Assembly: GCA_033980235.1 (NCBI GenBank) | Contig: CM067069.1 | Coordinates: 16,937,650 to 17,001,649, forward strand | Direction: 5' to 3' | From: Diadema setosum | Taxonomy: Eukaryota; Echinodermata; Echinoidea; Diadematoida; Diadematidae | DNA: 64,000 bases | Part shown: one piece after another, positions 11,520 through 22,364 of the stretch | How positions within the stretch are numbered: the stretch's first letter is position 1 | Layout: the number at the start of each line of letters is the position of its first letter | Translations under genes and position numbers: made by a program | The notes under the pieces: generated by a model | The model's input: only the letters and a program-made list of their open reading frames with translations | Told to the model about the DNA's origin: nothing | The model's database searches: none

Positions 11520-11742
11520 TAACACTTAAAGTTGGAAAAAGTGCAATTTGTCATTGTTGCCTTTAAAGTTCATGCGCTCAGTCATGTATGACATTTGTTG
11601 ACATAATTAGGTATCATGGGAAAGAGAAAGAGCTCCCATTTCCTCACAACTAACATTGCGCTCTTAATAGCTGACAATTATGAAATCGTAGCCCTCCAAG
11701 GTTGGATTCCTAGTACCCCCTTTTTTTGATGAGCACTGTATC
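11520..11742. repeat. Right inverted repeat of the ~2.8-kb unit, ending ...GAGCACTG/TA
   Basis: Inverse of 8,957-9,175. The outer end reads CAGTGCTCATCAAAAAAAGG on the minus strand, next to TA. This is the pattern of a Tc1/mariner-type terminus and of the element at 4048-4715, with which it shares the block TGCATGACTGAGCA. Confidence 0.65.
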
Positions 11743-12290
11743 ATTGAAGATAGATTTATACTAGGTCGCTGAAACTGCAATTTCAAAAATTGTTCACGAA
11801 CAAGTACTGCGCAAAGTATTTATGGACTTGCAAGAATGTCTTTTTTTTTTCATTTTTTGAACAGTCCATTCTCCACTAGACCATCGGCTCCAGAATTAAA
11901 TTCTGAAAAGAATGAAGCACAGAGAGCTAAAAGCTCGTTGATTGAATGGTACTATTGAACGGAATACCACTTTACGGAGTGGACAGTGCTGTTGGGATCA
12001 TGACGTCACTTTGACAACAAGGAAATCTATGAAAGTATGTAATGTAAGTAGGTACAGTAGGAATGATTAGGCAGTCGAAATATCAATAGAAGTCAATCGA
12101 TCTCTTTTATAACGACAGTATAACAGTGGTTACGAAAGGTGATAACCATATCTTTCGTCCCCTGTGATAAACATAACTCATTATCGTGCTTAGAGAGCTC
12201 GGTAATTATCATGTGATGGATATTTTTAGAGAAATCTAGCAATAACTTACATTGAAATAGAATGACACAATACAATTGTTACATTAAACT
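11743..12290. other. Intron of the NIDO gene, no other feature
   Basis: AT-rich. A TGACGTCA-like site (ATGACGTCACTTTG) lies near 12,000. Nothing else is recognisable. Confidence 0.4.
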
Positions 12291-12293
12291 CAC

Positions 12294-12593
12294 AATAGAT
12301 GGGTTGGAAGTCCCATAGAAAGCCACCCTGTCCCATGTAGCGATGTAGAGCCAGGAAGACGTGAACTGCCGCATGTAGACGAAAACGCTGCGAATTATAT
12401 TGTCGGCCTCTTCGAACATGGCTTCGTTCTGACCCAGGCGTAGAACTTCCCGAAACCACAGCGTGCCACCGTAATTAGTGTTCACATCTGCCCAGAATGG
12501 AGCGATCAATCTCCGGCTATCTCCTAGGGGAAACGGGTCTGGGGTGTACTGTCCGACCCTTACCAGGAACGACAACAAGCCGTTGTTGTTAAC
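12294..12593 (-). CDS. NIDO-domain protein gene, exon 2 of the module
   Basis: The 300-bp exon (100 codons, phase 0 at both ends) encodes VNNNGLLSFLVRVGQYTP, then PFPLGDSRRLIAPFWADV and NTNYGGTLWFREVLR. It ends with YIATWDRVAFYGTSNPSI. IAPFWADV and the T-W-D/E-x-V-x-Y/F-Y motif are hallmarks of NIDO domains. The acceptor is GATTTTGGCAG and the donor is ATT/GTGAGT, both strong. It joins SLF of the preceding exon (giving the familiar S-L-F-V-N-N-N-G) and TNTFQ of the next. It encodes the N-terminal half of an extracellular adhesion-type domain. Confidence 0.92.
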
Positions 12594-13205
12594 CTGCCAA
12601 AATCAGACGAAAATTACCCTTTTTAGGACCGCTCTCTCACTTAGCTAAATTTGATCAATCACCTTAGTTGCTATATGATCCTTCATTGAACATTTGGGAT
12701 TCGACGTTACTAGTAAACAAGAGCCCTTTGAAAAATCGATTTTGCAAGCGATAATCATTGAATTTATCCTGTTTTCCGACAACTATTGTCATTTATCGGC
12801 ACTTCAAAACCTAGGACAAGTATCGAAATAAAGTTAATCTCTGGAGCAGGCATGTGTGAATTTGAGTTTCAATGTATGTATCTCAGGATATGTCTGTGTT
12901 GGACATCATGAATCTTTAATAGTGAATTCTAGATTCTTTTCTCGTGTGACGTCACCTACATTGGGGGTACGTCTAAGTTTTAAGGAAGAACTTGAATGTA
13001 CGTCACTACAAAAACCTTTGAACTTTAGTTATCGAGCGGAAGTGGAAGACTTGACCAGGTGCTTGAAAAAAAAGATCGTTTCAGCTGATAAGAATCAAAC
13101 AAAGTGCGTATGAAAATGCAGCATGTGGAAGCTGTATTTGGTTTTCTAGTCACTGAAAACTCTTGCAAAGCTCTGCGAGATATCATTAGTCAAAAGAGCC
13201 CTTAC
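12594..13205. other. Intron of the NIDO gene
   Basis: Bounded by donor TTC/GTAAGG at 13205 and acceptor GATTTTGGCAG at 12594. No repeat or ORF of note. Confidence 0.7.
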
Positions 13206-13333
13206 GAAAAGACTATCGTGGTCATCGTCGAAGAAGGGGAAGACCACCGATATTTGTAGCTCGGATGTGGAGCCGTCATCATTGGCTGGCAAGAAGGCGT
13301 CGCCTTCACTGGCACCGAAGGGAAAGAAGATGT
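13206..13333 (-). CDS. NIDO-domain protein gene, exon 1 of the module
   Basis: The 128-bp exon begins phase 1 (two bases complete a codon) after a good pyrimidine tract and acceptor TTATTCGCAG. It encodes IFFPFGASEGDAFLPANDDG and later VVFPFF and DSLF, the usual opening of NIDO domains (F-G-x-x-x-G-D-x-x-L-P-x-N-D-D-G-S). The donor is TTC/GTAAGG. There is no signal peptide in this exon, so at least one exon must lie upstream at higher coordinates; the CUB exons at 41-45 kb end in the matching phase. A Met 30 codons further upstream in the same frame lies in the polypyrimidine intron tail and is rejected as a start. Confidence 0.9.
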
Positions 13334-14600
13334 CTGCGAATAAGATAAACGTGAGGAGAAGAGGGGGGAAAACATTGCGAAGGGTAAAGTTTGAATACAG
13401 AAACGATGGCATATTTCTTGGACTGGGTTAGTTTCGATATTAAATTTCAATAACAAAAATTCATCTTCAGGTAATGGCAACATAGCCTAACTATTGTGTG
13501 CAAAATCATCCTTTAGAATGGAAATTTTGTCAGACTCAAATTCTCCCTCTTTAAATCCGTCAGTGTTGTGCTGACTTATATTCCATCTTAACAGTCATTC
13601 GATTGAAAAGATGCGATATAGATGTTTTCATTTCAGTCAAAAATCAAAACAAGCCATAAAGATATGGGTGCAATGAAGAGTTGTCAGTCAATAAAATCAG
13701 CACCCTATTAAGCAGTATGCGATGTGGGACATTTACGCTGTCATTACGTTTTTTTAGTCAAGACACAAATTTAATTTTACGTTACATACCGTACATCACC
13801 ATAAACAATACGTTAACTACTGAAACACTCCGAAAAATTCCGGAAGTATATTTGTGGTATGCGTGCGTTCGTTTCTGACTGCGTTTTCGCGTGTTTTATA
13901 CGTAACCACTTATCGCCAAAACGGTAAGAATGCAATATATGCAAATTAAAAAAAAAACCCACAACAACACTGGTTTGAATTGGGAGAGGTTTCAAAAATG
14001 CAGCACTATCTTTCATATCGCAATCAAATTGCAATGATTGGCATTGACAACAGTATTAATGGTGACGAATAAAACATACAGATCGATCGAAATTTAATGG
14101 AGATACACAGTTTTTTACAACTCGTACTGATAACATAGACGACACCAGCACGTGATTTTTTTTTTTTTTTTTATAAACAGTTGCTGTAGTAATTACTATT
14201 ACAGTATATTTGCAAATCATATGAGGTGACGATGTAGTGGGCTAACATAATTATATTCCCGAACTGTCTCACAGATTTTAACTAATTTTTTTTTTTCGAC
14301 AGGAAATTTAAATGTACCGTAAGATATGTAGGCCTATTTTCTGTATCAAATGTTTGTTATGAGATAATAAACTGACAAATGCCACTTTAAGACTTTACGG
14401 GTAGAAGTTTCTTTCTCCACAATCAAAAAGGGGAATTTGAAAATGATGACTTCATTACCTCAGTAAATTTGCAAAAGGGACGACACATTGTGATTTGCAA
14501 AACTTAATCTTCCTTTTTTTTGTATTATGATTTGTTAATAGTGGCTGCTAAAAAAGCAATGAGTACTTTGTTAAGTTCAATCCGAAAAACTAGGCTATAA
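13334..14600. other. Intron or intergenic DNA without recognised features
   Basis: AT-rich, with T-runs at 14,157-14,172. No exon-like ORF with splice sites was found. If the CUB and NIDO exons form one gene, this is the start of a ~28-kb intron. Confidence 0.35.
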
Positions 14601-14604
14601 GGAT

Positions 14605-14705
14605 AACATCCCTTGCTACGGGGCACAACCGCTAAAGCCGGGGACTCGAACTACGGATCTCGGATTGACATTCCATTGTCTTATTCACTGTACCGCAGCA
14701 GAAAG
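14605..14705 (-). repeat. tRNA-derived SINE head (minus strand)
   Basis: Read on the minus strand it has a degenerate box A (GGTACAGTGAATA) and a perfect box B (GTTCGAGTCC) about 40 bases apart, followed by CCGGCTTTAGCGG. Stems do not form a full cloverleaf, so this is a tRNA-like relic and not a tRNA gene. Confidence 0.55.
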
Positions 14706-15239
14706 TATGCAAGGATCCATCGTTCTGATTATGATGTTAAAGGGATTGTATAGTCTTGGTTGAGACCCTTTTTTTTTTGGGGGGGGGGGGGGGCGGTTGA
14801 GGTAATGACAAACATCTTATGAAATGTGAAAGAGCATGTAATTTCAAGAGAAATTCAACATTTCTTTGATGAATACTGGTTTTGAAATGGCCAAGATTTA
14901 AAAAAGAAAGCGAACCCACTAAAGAGGTGGGACCCACCTTTTATTATGATCGCTCTGTCTTACTTAGTGTGAGTGAGTGTGTGTGTGTGTGTGTGATTTT
15001 TGATTTCTCAGCCATTCCATTACCGATATTCATCAATAAACTTCATATTCCTCTTAGAACAGTATGCTTATAAATGGTATCTTGGTACTTCGCATAAAAA
15101 GTTAAAAGCCCTATCCTTATCTCCACTAGCACTATCATACCATCCCTTTAATCATCACCGTGATAATAACACATGACGTTTATTCATGGTCATCAACAAA
15201 GACGTATATGCGAGCATAATAATCAAAATATATTCAGTA

Positions 15240-17310
15240 AACGAATCATGAAACGTGTCACTTGAAGATGAGTAAGGTGATACGCTTTGGGGTCATCAGA
15301 TATCGGTCACCCGTAATTAACAACGAAAAGGATGTGCTACAGCGACCTGAGAGTGAACTGAGATACGTTCGTGAAGACGAGTTCTATGTACATGTACCTA
15401 CATAATTGTCATCAAATTGTTCCTGTAATACAAGCCAAAGGGAAATTCCTTGCGTGTGAGCGTGTGCGAGTAAAATCGATTTCACAAAGTATCAACCACC
15501 TGTGTATTTACCAAGAGGTCTTCGACATGAAGAAGTTGAAACATGACAATAAAATGTTTTAGGGGTCATCTTGACTTTAACATTAGCCTTTTCAAATATG
15601 AATGCTGACCCTTATTTGCATAACCGAGATGGTTATGTCATGTCTTGAAGTCATTATATAATTTGATCAGTTGGCACAGCTCCACCTGTACAAGCCTGGA
15701 AAAATTTTGCAGCAGTGGAAGCAATGCAGCCTCCAATACAAACATAGAAAATAAAAATACGTGAATAAATTGCGTGTGAGTGCGTTTGGGTGCTTTTACA
15801 TTACAATGTGATTCCTTTATGGACAAAAGCGGAATTACTTCAATTGAATAAGAAAAGGAAAAAGAAAAGGCTCTAATCTTGTCAAGACTGACAAATTAGG
15901 TGATCCGATATATTTTGAAATAAATGATCTAAGTCCTAATCTCACTACACATGTCCCGATCGGTTTCATCTGTGATTTTGGGAGCGGTTGGGAATGATTG
16001 TGATGTTGAGATTCTCATCCAGAAAAAAAGAATCAAACCTGTCATCTTGGGTACCGAATTTAGAATTTGATAGAATTTGTTTTAACAGCATTTGCACATC
16101 CAAAATGGCGTCTGAAGAAAGAGCCCTTATCTTTTGAAATGATTTTCTTGACGTGATTTATATGTTAGCCAAACATGGGGGCAATACGCCAAATATTCAC
16201 AAAGATACAAGAACGAGATATTTCTTCTTTTTTATCTTTGACCTTACCTTGTACAGCCAAAATGGCGTCTGACCAAAAAGGCGTTATTTTACAAAATGAC
16301 CCATGAGGTATCGAGGTCCACATGACCGTGTGCAAAATATGGACGTGATACCGCTTATACTGACGAAGCCCCAGAATTAAGTTTATTTGACCTTTGACCC
16401 CACCTTCCACAGCCAAGATGGCATCTGAGCAAAAAAGTCTTTGTCTTGTAAAATGATTCTTGCAACATGGTCTAAATGGCTGCAATTTATGGGAAAGATA
16501 GGACATGATTATATTCATCAAGATACAGGATGAAACTTGACCCTAATTTTCCTACCCAAGATGGTGTCTGATGAAGTAGTTGTTGTAGTTGTAAACATAT
16601 AAGAAATATGGGGGTGGTCAGGTGAAAGGGCCTGCTGTTCCTGAGCTATTGCACAGAAAGTAGAAGATAAATTCGGAAGGGAGAATAAGACGTTACTACA
16701 CAAAAAGCAAAAATAGAAGGGTTTAAAAAAGTAAAAGTAATAAAAAACGAGATATGAAACTTGTCACACTGAAAACGAGTTAGGTGATACGGTGATGGGG
16801 TCATCAGATGTCGGTCATCCGTGATCGACAAAGAAAAGAATGTGATATAGCACAGTGAAGTACTATTTATATATGTTTTTACATTTTCGAGGGCCTACAT
16901 TATTCAGATCCCCCTTTTTTCTGTCAAACAAACCTATCAAAAATTCCGTGCGTGTGCGACTAAGTTAATCTAAAGATTTTTTGACTACGTGATCCTCGAC
17001 ACGAGCTAATTAGACATGACAATAAAGTGTTTTAATAACCATCTTGACTTTAACATCGGCCTTTTAGAATATGTCCTTTGACCCTTATTTACATAACCAA
17101 TATGACTACCTCAGTCTAATCTTGTTATGATCAATTGAGAGAGCTCTTACAGCTATATACAAGCCTGTGAGATTTACCAGCTGTAAAAGCAATGAAGCCT
17201 ATACAAAACAAAGGGATATAGAGCGAGTGTGTGGGTTTAAATGACAATGTTATTTATACCTGGCAAGAAAGTGGCATTACCTCAATTAAAGAAAAAAAGA
17301 CAAAAGAAAA
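15240..17310. repeat. Diverged long tandem duplication (two ~0.7-kb blocks ~1.5 kb apart)
   Basis: 15,243-15,350 matches 16,752-16,850 (GGGGTCATCAGAT, TCGGTCA-CCGT, CAAAGAAAAG-ATGTG). 15,455-15,900 matches 16,940-17,320 (ACATGACAATAAA-TGTTTT, CATCTTGACTTTAACAT, TTGACCCTTATTT, TACAAGCCTG). A different ~155-bp tandem repeat lies between the two blocks. Long indels separate the copies, so the duplication is old. Confidence 0.6.
16095..16575. repeat. ~155-bp tandem repeat with AAGATGGCGTCTGA
   Basis: The motif CCAAAATGGCGTCTGA (or AAGATGGC/TGTCTGA) recurs at about 16,101, 16,256, 16,411 and 16,555. Each is followed by a decayed copy of TTTTGTAAAATGATTCTTG. A DR1-like TGACCTTTGACCC lies at 16388-16400. 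The period (155, 155, 144) is close to that of the 42-kb array, but the unit sequence differs. Confidence 0.65.
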
Positions 17311-18392
17311 ACTATTCTTGCCGTGCATCCTATGAGGCTCATTATTCGAAACTTCACGGGCCCAAACATACGGCTCCGGCGAAAGAGACAGTAACCATGT
17401 AACTACAGCTATCCTCTAACCAAGAGTATTGAACGTAAGCTTATACGTGAATGATAATTTATGACGATCAACCGTGATCCACACATATTCAAAGGGGACA
17501 GTTAGAAGTGGAGAGAGTGCAAAGCATATTGTCTCACTAATTCCAAATCAACGACGCCCTTGCATATAGGCATACCATAATTTCGCATCTAAAATCAATG
17601 GTAGGACTCATGCAACATTACTTGTATAGTGCATAAACTCTGTTTTATAAGCTTTGAGTGAAATGTGCCATATCATAATACTGTAATACATCAGCAGTGA
17701 TTGACTTGATAAAGAAGAAAGATATATCAGATTGAACGCTTTGCACCTAACTCAGGGGGATTATACCATGATACTCGGTTCTTTACTGCCCAAATGCCAA
17801 CAACACCCTTCACCCATCATAGAGGAACAGGAGTGACAAAAATAATGTTTTGCCTTTTCATAGGCAGAACGACACAGAATCCCTTCCCTTGAAAGAGCTC
17901 TTTACTAATGCTAAATAATGCATACCTTCCACTCATGTGGCACGAGATACCTCTACAGCAACATAAAGCCTGTCTACAACTTCGTTGGTTGAACTAATAA
18001 CAACTCGAAATTTCAAAGATACGAGGGAGACGCTATACACCTGGCCTACAGTTAATTAATTCAGTTAGCATTCCCACTCAAGTTGGGTTATGGTTATGTT
18101 TAATAATGTAAACATTCACATCTGCAGTATAACAAAAACAAACGTATCGAAAAGGGAAGAGAAAACGAAAGGTGGCAAAAGGAAAACTGCACAACTGCAA
18201 TTTATAACCTTGCGTGTGACAAGTGAAGCAAATGTATTAGATGTAATATAGAAGTGGTTTAGCATAAACTGACAAATAGACAGAAAATGTCGAATTTAAA
18301 AACCATTAACTTAATTTCAGAGAAGAAACTGACTTACAAAATGCCATAAACCGTAATGGAAATCGCTGCTCTACCACTCGACCTAGGAACAT

Positions 18393-18422
<30 letters not shown>
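18393..18422. repeat. (CA)n microsatellite
   Basis: Fifteen CA units. Confidence 0.95.
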
Positions 18423-18424
<2 letters not shown>

Positions 18425-19693
18425 GAAACAACTTTAAACATAATCATTCTTGAATAAAAAGAAAAGAAAAAGAAAAATGTCCACGACAGGATAACAAACG
18501 TGTCCGCATGAACATGCACTGTATTGCTATACGGGAATACGGTCTTGATGCAAATGATTGTCCCATTGATTCAAAAGCATTGATTCCTTTACCACCACCA
18601 CCACCATTACCACACAACAATGACGTCTCTGAAATCAATTGTAACACTCATGCACATGGGATTTCATCGTGCATTAACTTCCCTTTCCCTAAACTACCAG
18701 TGGAACGTGCCAAATTATAATGTTGTGTAATTCGATCAGTAGTGATTGACTTTAAAGAAGAAATATAGTGTATGAAATTGAATGCTTACCACATGACACA
18801 GGGTGATTCCAGTTTCATACTGACCTGTTCTACTGCCCGAGAAGCCAACAATACATATTAGCTACGGCTACTAATGAAACAGCCATGATGAAAATAAAAG
18901 ACACAGAACCCCGTCATACGCACTTCACTTGGCACATTGTGGCAAGAAGCGTACCTCATATGATATTATATAGATGATGACTGGCGGGGGAGTGAACATA
19001 CCGAATGTTCCACCCGAAGGATTTGAAATGCTAATGAGGGACTTATAGCCTCCCCAAATAGCATTTTAAACCCTGAGGGTGGAACGTTGGGTACATGTTC
19101 TCGACAACAAAAGTCATCATCTGTTACATCATATGGGTTAGTCAAATACACGTCACATACAACGACGTCAACCACCAGCACAACGCACTCGATCGCTCGA
19201 TCGCGTATCGCGTAGAGCCAAATTCACTGTGCGAGCGCAGTCCTGGGCCTTCTGCCACTTGTTACGTGAAACTGTTTTCCCATTGGAGAACATAACGAAT
19301 GTGCCTCCATCACGTGACTGTGTTTAGCCAATCACGCCATACACCCGGATACACCTGGACTAGAGTTAATTTCAGTGCCCATTCCTGCTAGTTATGCAAA
19401 GGTACATAATATTCCTACCTATCTTGTTACAGTATAACAAGAACAAAAGGAGAGAAAACGGAAGAGAAAACGAAAGGTGGCAAGCAGGGCACTGTTTCAA
19501 GGGGCAATTTACAGCAATGCGTGTGACAAAATTAATGAAGCAAACCTAACCTCCAAACTCCGATGCAAAACAAGGGAAATATAGAGTAGCTGTGTTCAGG
19601 GGGTTGCGCATACTTGATGAAATAATACAATAAATTACGTCGGAGTGAAGCTGAACTGCCGGAAAAACAAAGAAAAAGAAAGAAAAAGAGAAA

Positions 19694-19785
19694 AAGGTCC
19701 TGCGGGACTCGAACTTCTCCGATATGGAGTTATGAACATGCAGCGCGCTCAGCGATTATGCCACACGACTCTCCTTAAGATCGTG
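19694..19785 (-). repeat. tRNA-like relic (Met-type features), probable SINE head
   Basis: On the minus strand: box A TGGCATAATCGCTG, a TTCATAA segment at the anticodon-loop position (CAT) and box B AGTTCGAGTCC. The acceptor and anticodon stems pair poorly and the D-to-anticodon spacing is long, so it is not called a functional tRNA gene. Confidence 0.45.
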
Positions 19786-19989
19786 TGCAAAACTCATAAC
19801 ACAAATTTCTTTGGCATTGAAATGTTTGCCCTGATTAGGGTGTCGGATCGATATATCTATGCAAAATTCAGAACATTTGTCGTCTCAGGTAAAACATATT
19901 TGACTTTCAAATGAAATAGAGCAAAAATCAAACGTGCCGACGTACGTGAACATGCACTTCCAGCCGGGAATACGTTACAAGTGACTGTG

Positions 19990-20585
19990 ATTGCCTGTGA
20001 TGGCGCTATTCAACTTCACACTACCGGCCCCGTGGATTCGATCAATATACAGTTACAAAGATAAATCGAGAATCGTTTTGTCAAGATTCCATTCTCATTT
20101 TCAGTTTTAAACTACAAAATTGTCAACATGATGTGGATATTTGAAAAAAATGCATCATTACTACAGCTTATCGTGTGAGCCACAATATACTTAGGTTTTA
20201 GAAGACATAGAGCAAAATCAACTGAGATACAGGTGCTAGAACGTTGTCAAGTCAATGCATGGTTGTGGAAAAAGTCACATCCCATAGACATAACACGTAA
20301 ATTTAGCTGATTTTGAGTCTTTGTCTTTCATCGCAATTTCCATTATGATGACGCCATCAAATTGCAAAACAATGACACGGACTTGAAAGGAAAGTGTTCA
20401 AAGTACACCATATCCGAATTTGGGATAATATTGAGCTAAAACAACAGAGATACCAGCAAATAAAAGTCAGAAACAGCACCGACAAAGAAATTAATTCAAT
20501 TTTATTCATTTCAGAAATGATGACGTCATTGAGTTTTCTTCGTAATATTGATTCTTGAAATGTTATTTACACTTCCCCACATAGC
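19990..20585. other. No recognisable feature
   Basis: AT-rich non-coding sequence with scattered TGACGTCA-like sites (20,347, 20,521), which foreshadow the TGACGT-rich repeat that follows. Confidence 0.3.
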
Positions 20586-20586
20586 A

Positions 20587-20680
20587 GACTGACGTCGAAA
20601 AGACGTCTTGATTTGGTCGCAACTGGTCAAACTGGTCGCACGTCATATAATGACCAGAAAATGATGTGATTTTTAGGTGT
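20587..20680. repeat. Left remnant of the TGACGTC-rich repeat interrupted by a LINE
   Basis: CTGACGTCGAAAAGACGTCT and CGCACGTCATATAATG resemble the blocks at 25,595-25,760 and 39,790-40,260. The LINE at ~20,730-24,205 appears to have inserted in this repeat. Confidence 0.5.
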
Positions 20681-20729
20681 CTCTACCTTGAACACAATTC
20701 TAATTACTATCTTCCAGTGCAATTTGATG

Positions 20730-21760
20730 ATTCTCTGAAAGATTTATACATGGACAATCACTTTTTTATCGATCTGTCATTTTAACTGCAGAAGTATAAA
20801 GAAGAATTTTGATAATATGGACACATTCTTACAAAATTTTAGGCACCAATTTTCACTCATTGCTGTAACAGAAACCTGGACAGATTTGGAATTATTTGAT
20901 GATAACATTGAAATGGTATGTATTGAGATATACTGTCAAAGTGAAAACATTATAGTAACAGTTGTATATAGGCCACCTGCTGCATCTATTTCCCAGTTTC
21001 TGCATGCCATAGAATTGCCATTTCACAAGATTATGAGGGAAAAGAAAAGCTGTTATGTGGTCGGGGATTTTAATGTAAATTTATTGTCATCTGTGTCGAC
21101 TGTTGATGCTTTCATCGACATGTTTTCATCATATTCATTTTCTCCGGTAATTTCAAAACCCACTAGCATAACAACACAGTCATCAACACTTCTAGATAAT
21201 ATTTTTGTTAATAATCTAGAGAGTATTGTCATATCCGGGATATTTACATGTGATGTTAGTGACCATTTACCGATATTTACTATTATAAGATGCAACTTTT
21301 ACAGCAGCATTGAAGGCAACATATCTAGACGTGTCTTTGATGACCCATCTATACAGTATTTCTGTAATATGCTTTATACGTGTAACTGGGAGTACATCCT
21401 CAATATGCACAATGTAGATGATAAATTCGATGCCTTTCTTGCCAAATATCTCCTGTTCTATAATAAGTGTTTTCCGCTACAAGCATGTGTGCACAGAGTG
21501 AGAAGGAATGACAAACCATGGTTTAATAGCACGCTTAGAAAAATGTGTAAAAAGAAGTATTTATTATAACGTAAGTATCTCAGGAATCGTACAGCCACCA
21601 ATGAACAGAAGTTTAAACATTATAGGAATTTAGTTAATAAGGAAATACGTAAAAGGAAGCGTGAGTATTATTACAGGAAATTTAGTTGTGTGCGTGGGAA
21701 TCCAAAGAAAACATGGTCTCTTATTAATGATGTTATGAATAAATTAAAGGCAGAATAATC
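20730..21760 (+). pseudogene. LINE endonuclease region (Jockey/L2/CR1-type), broken
   Basis: The frame is open upstream of the Met at 20817 (about 20,780 encodes HFNCRSIKKNFDN), so that Met is not the true start. It encodes an apurinic/apyrimidinic-type endonuclease: NCRS near the start, then IAVTETWTD (metal-binding Glu), VVYRPP, GDFNVNLL, a C-terminal LLDNIFVNN and SDHLPIF (catalytic S-D-H). An in-frame stop at 21567-21569 interrupts a frame that goes on with a basic linker (RKREYYYRKF) to about 21,740, where another break occurs. The 504-bp TTAA-MITE at 21828 separates it from the reverse transcriptase. ORF1 is absent, so the copy is 5'-truncated. In an active element the endonuclease nicks target DNA for target-primed reverse transcription. 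Confidence 0.85.
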
Positions 21761-21827
21761 ATATTGAATCATTGCAAGTCAATGATCAGTGTATCAATTC
21801 TGCAGAGTCTGTAGCAACACATTTTAA

Positions 21828-22331
21828 CTCTTTATATGCCACGTTCGCACGTCCGACTCAGTCGACGGCGTGTCAACTTCGCATATTCTGCTCAACAAAC
21901 AAAGCCGCCAAAACCGATCGATAAATCGCTAATCCCGTGGTACAATCAAAGCGTTTCTCGCGCTTTTGTTCCTCTCACATACGGCTTGCAGTCTATGTGG
22001 TGAATGACTATCAAGCAGTGTTCCCAACTAGATTTTGCATGTACACTTTAAGTTTCTGTCTCTATTTTATGTGCAAAAGTCATACCTTTACAGTAATGTA
22101 GCAACTGGTAATTCAAAAGAATAATTGAAAATATAATTGTTATACATTGTATATGAAAGCAATGTTTGGCATTCCTCTTTAACTTTGCTCACTATTATGT
22201 CCAGCTTAACAGAAATCTGTAGAAGTTGGAAAAACAGATTGGAAAAACAGAATTCTTTCTCTAAGCATGACTATCTTCGTGTCTCAGAATAACGTGGCAC
22301 ACAGGGGGTTTCCACCATGGCACATAAAGAG
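21828..22331. mobile_element. 504-bp MITE with TTAA target site, copy 1
   Basis: The ends CTCTTTATATGCCA and TGGCACATAAAGAG are inverted repeats, flanked by TTAA on both sides (21824-21827 and 22332-22335). It is inserted between the endonuclease and reverse transcriptase parts of the LINE. A second copy lies at 39,175-39,683, colinear and at first sight about 90% identical. A TTAA duplication fits piggyBac or Kolobok. The ends lack the CCC of piggyBac, so Kolobok-like is my preference. Non-coding. Confidence 0.88.
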
Positions 22332-22364
22332 TTAATGAATATTTTTGTGCAATAGGTAGAAATA

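Larger units (their letters stand above)
17670..19990. repeat. Second diverged duplication block
   Basis: Paired segments: 17,672-17,830 with 18,709-18,860; 18,015-18,240 with 19,345-19,555 (shared AGAGAAAACGAAAGGTGGCA and TGCGTGTGACAA); 18,490-18,545 with 19,930-19,990 (shared GTGAACATGCACT-like block, CGGGAATACG). Pair distances grow from about 1.0 to 1.4 kb, which indicates unequal later insertions. A third copy of the first segment is at 640-745. Confidence 0.55.

Noticed and set aside
13146..13412. Met-initiated NIDO exon with a signal-peptide-like start
   Set aside because: The hydrophobic N-terminus is the polypyrimidine tract before acceptor TTATTCGCAG; the exon begins inside the ORF at 13333.
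20817..21569. 250-aa ORF as a host nuclease gene
   Set aside because: Motif order (TETW, GDFNVN, SDH) and the RT region downstream identify it as a LINE endonuclease.
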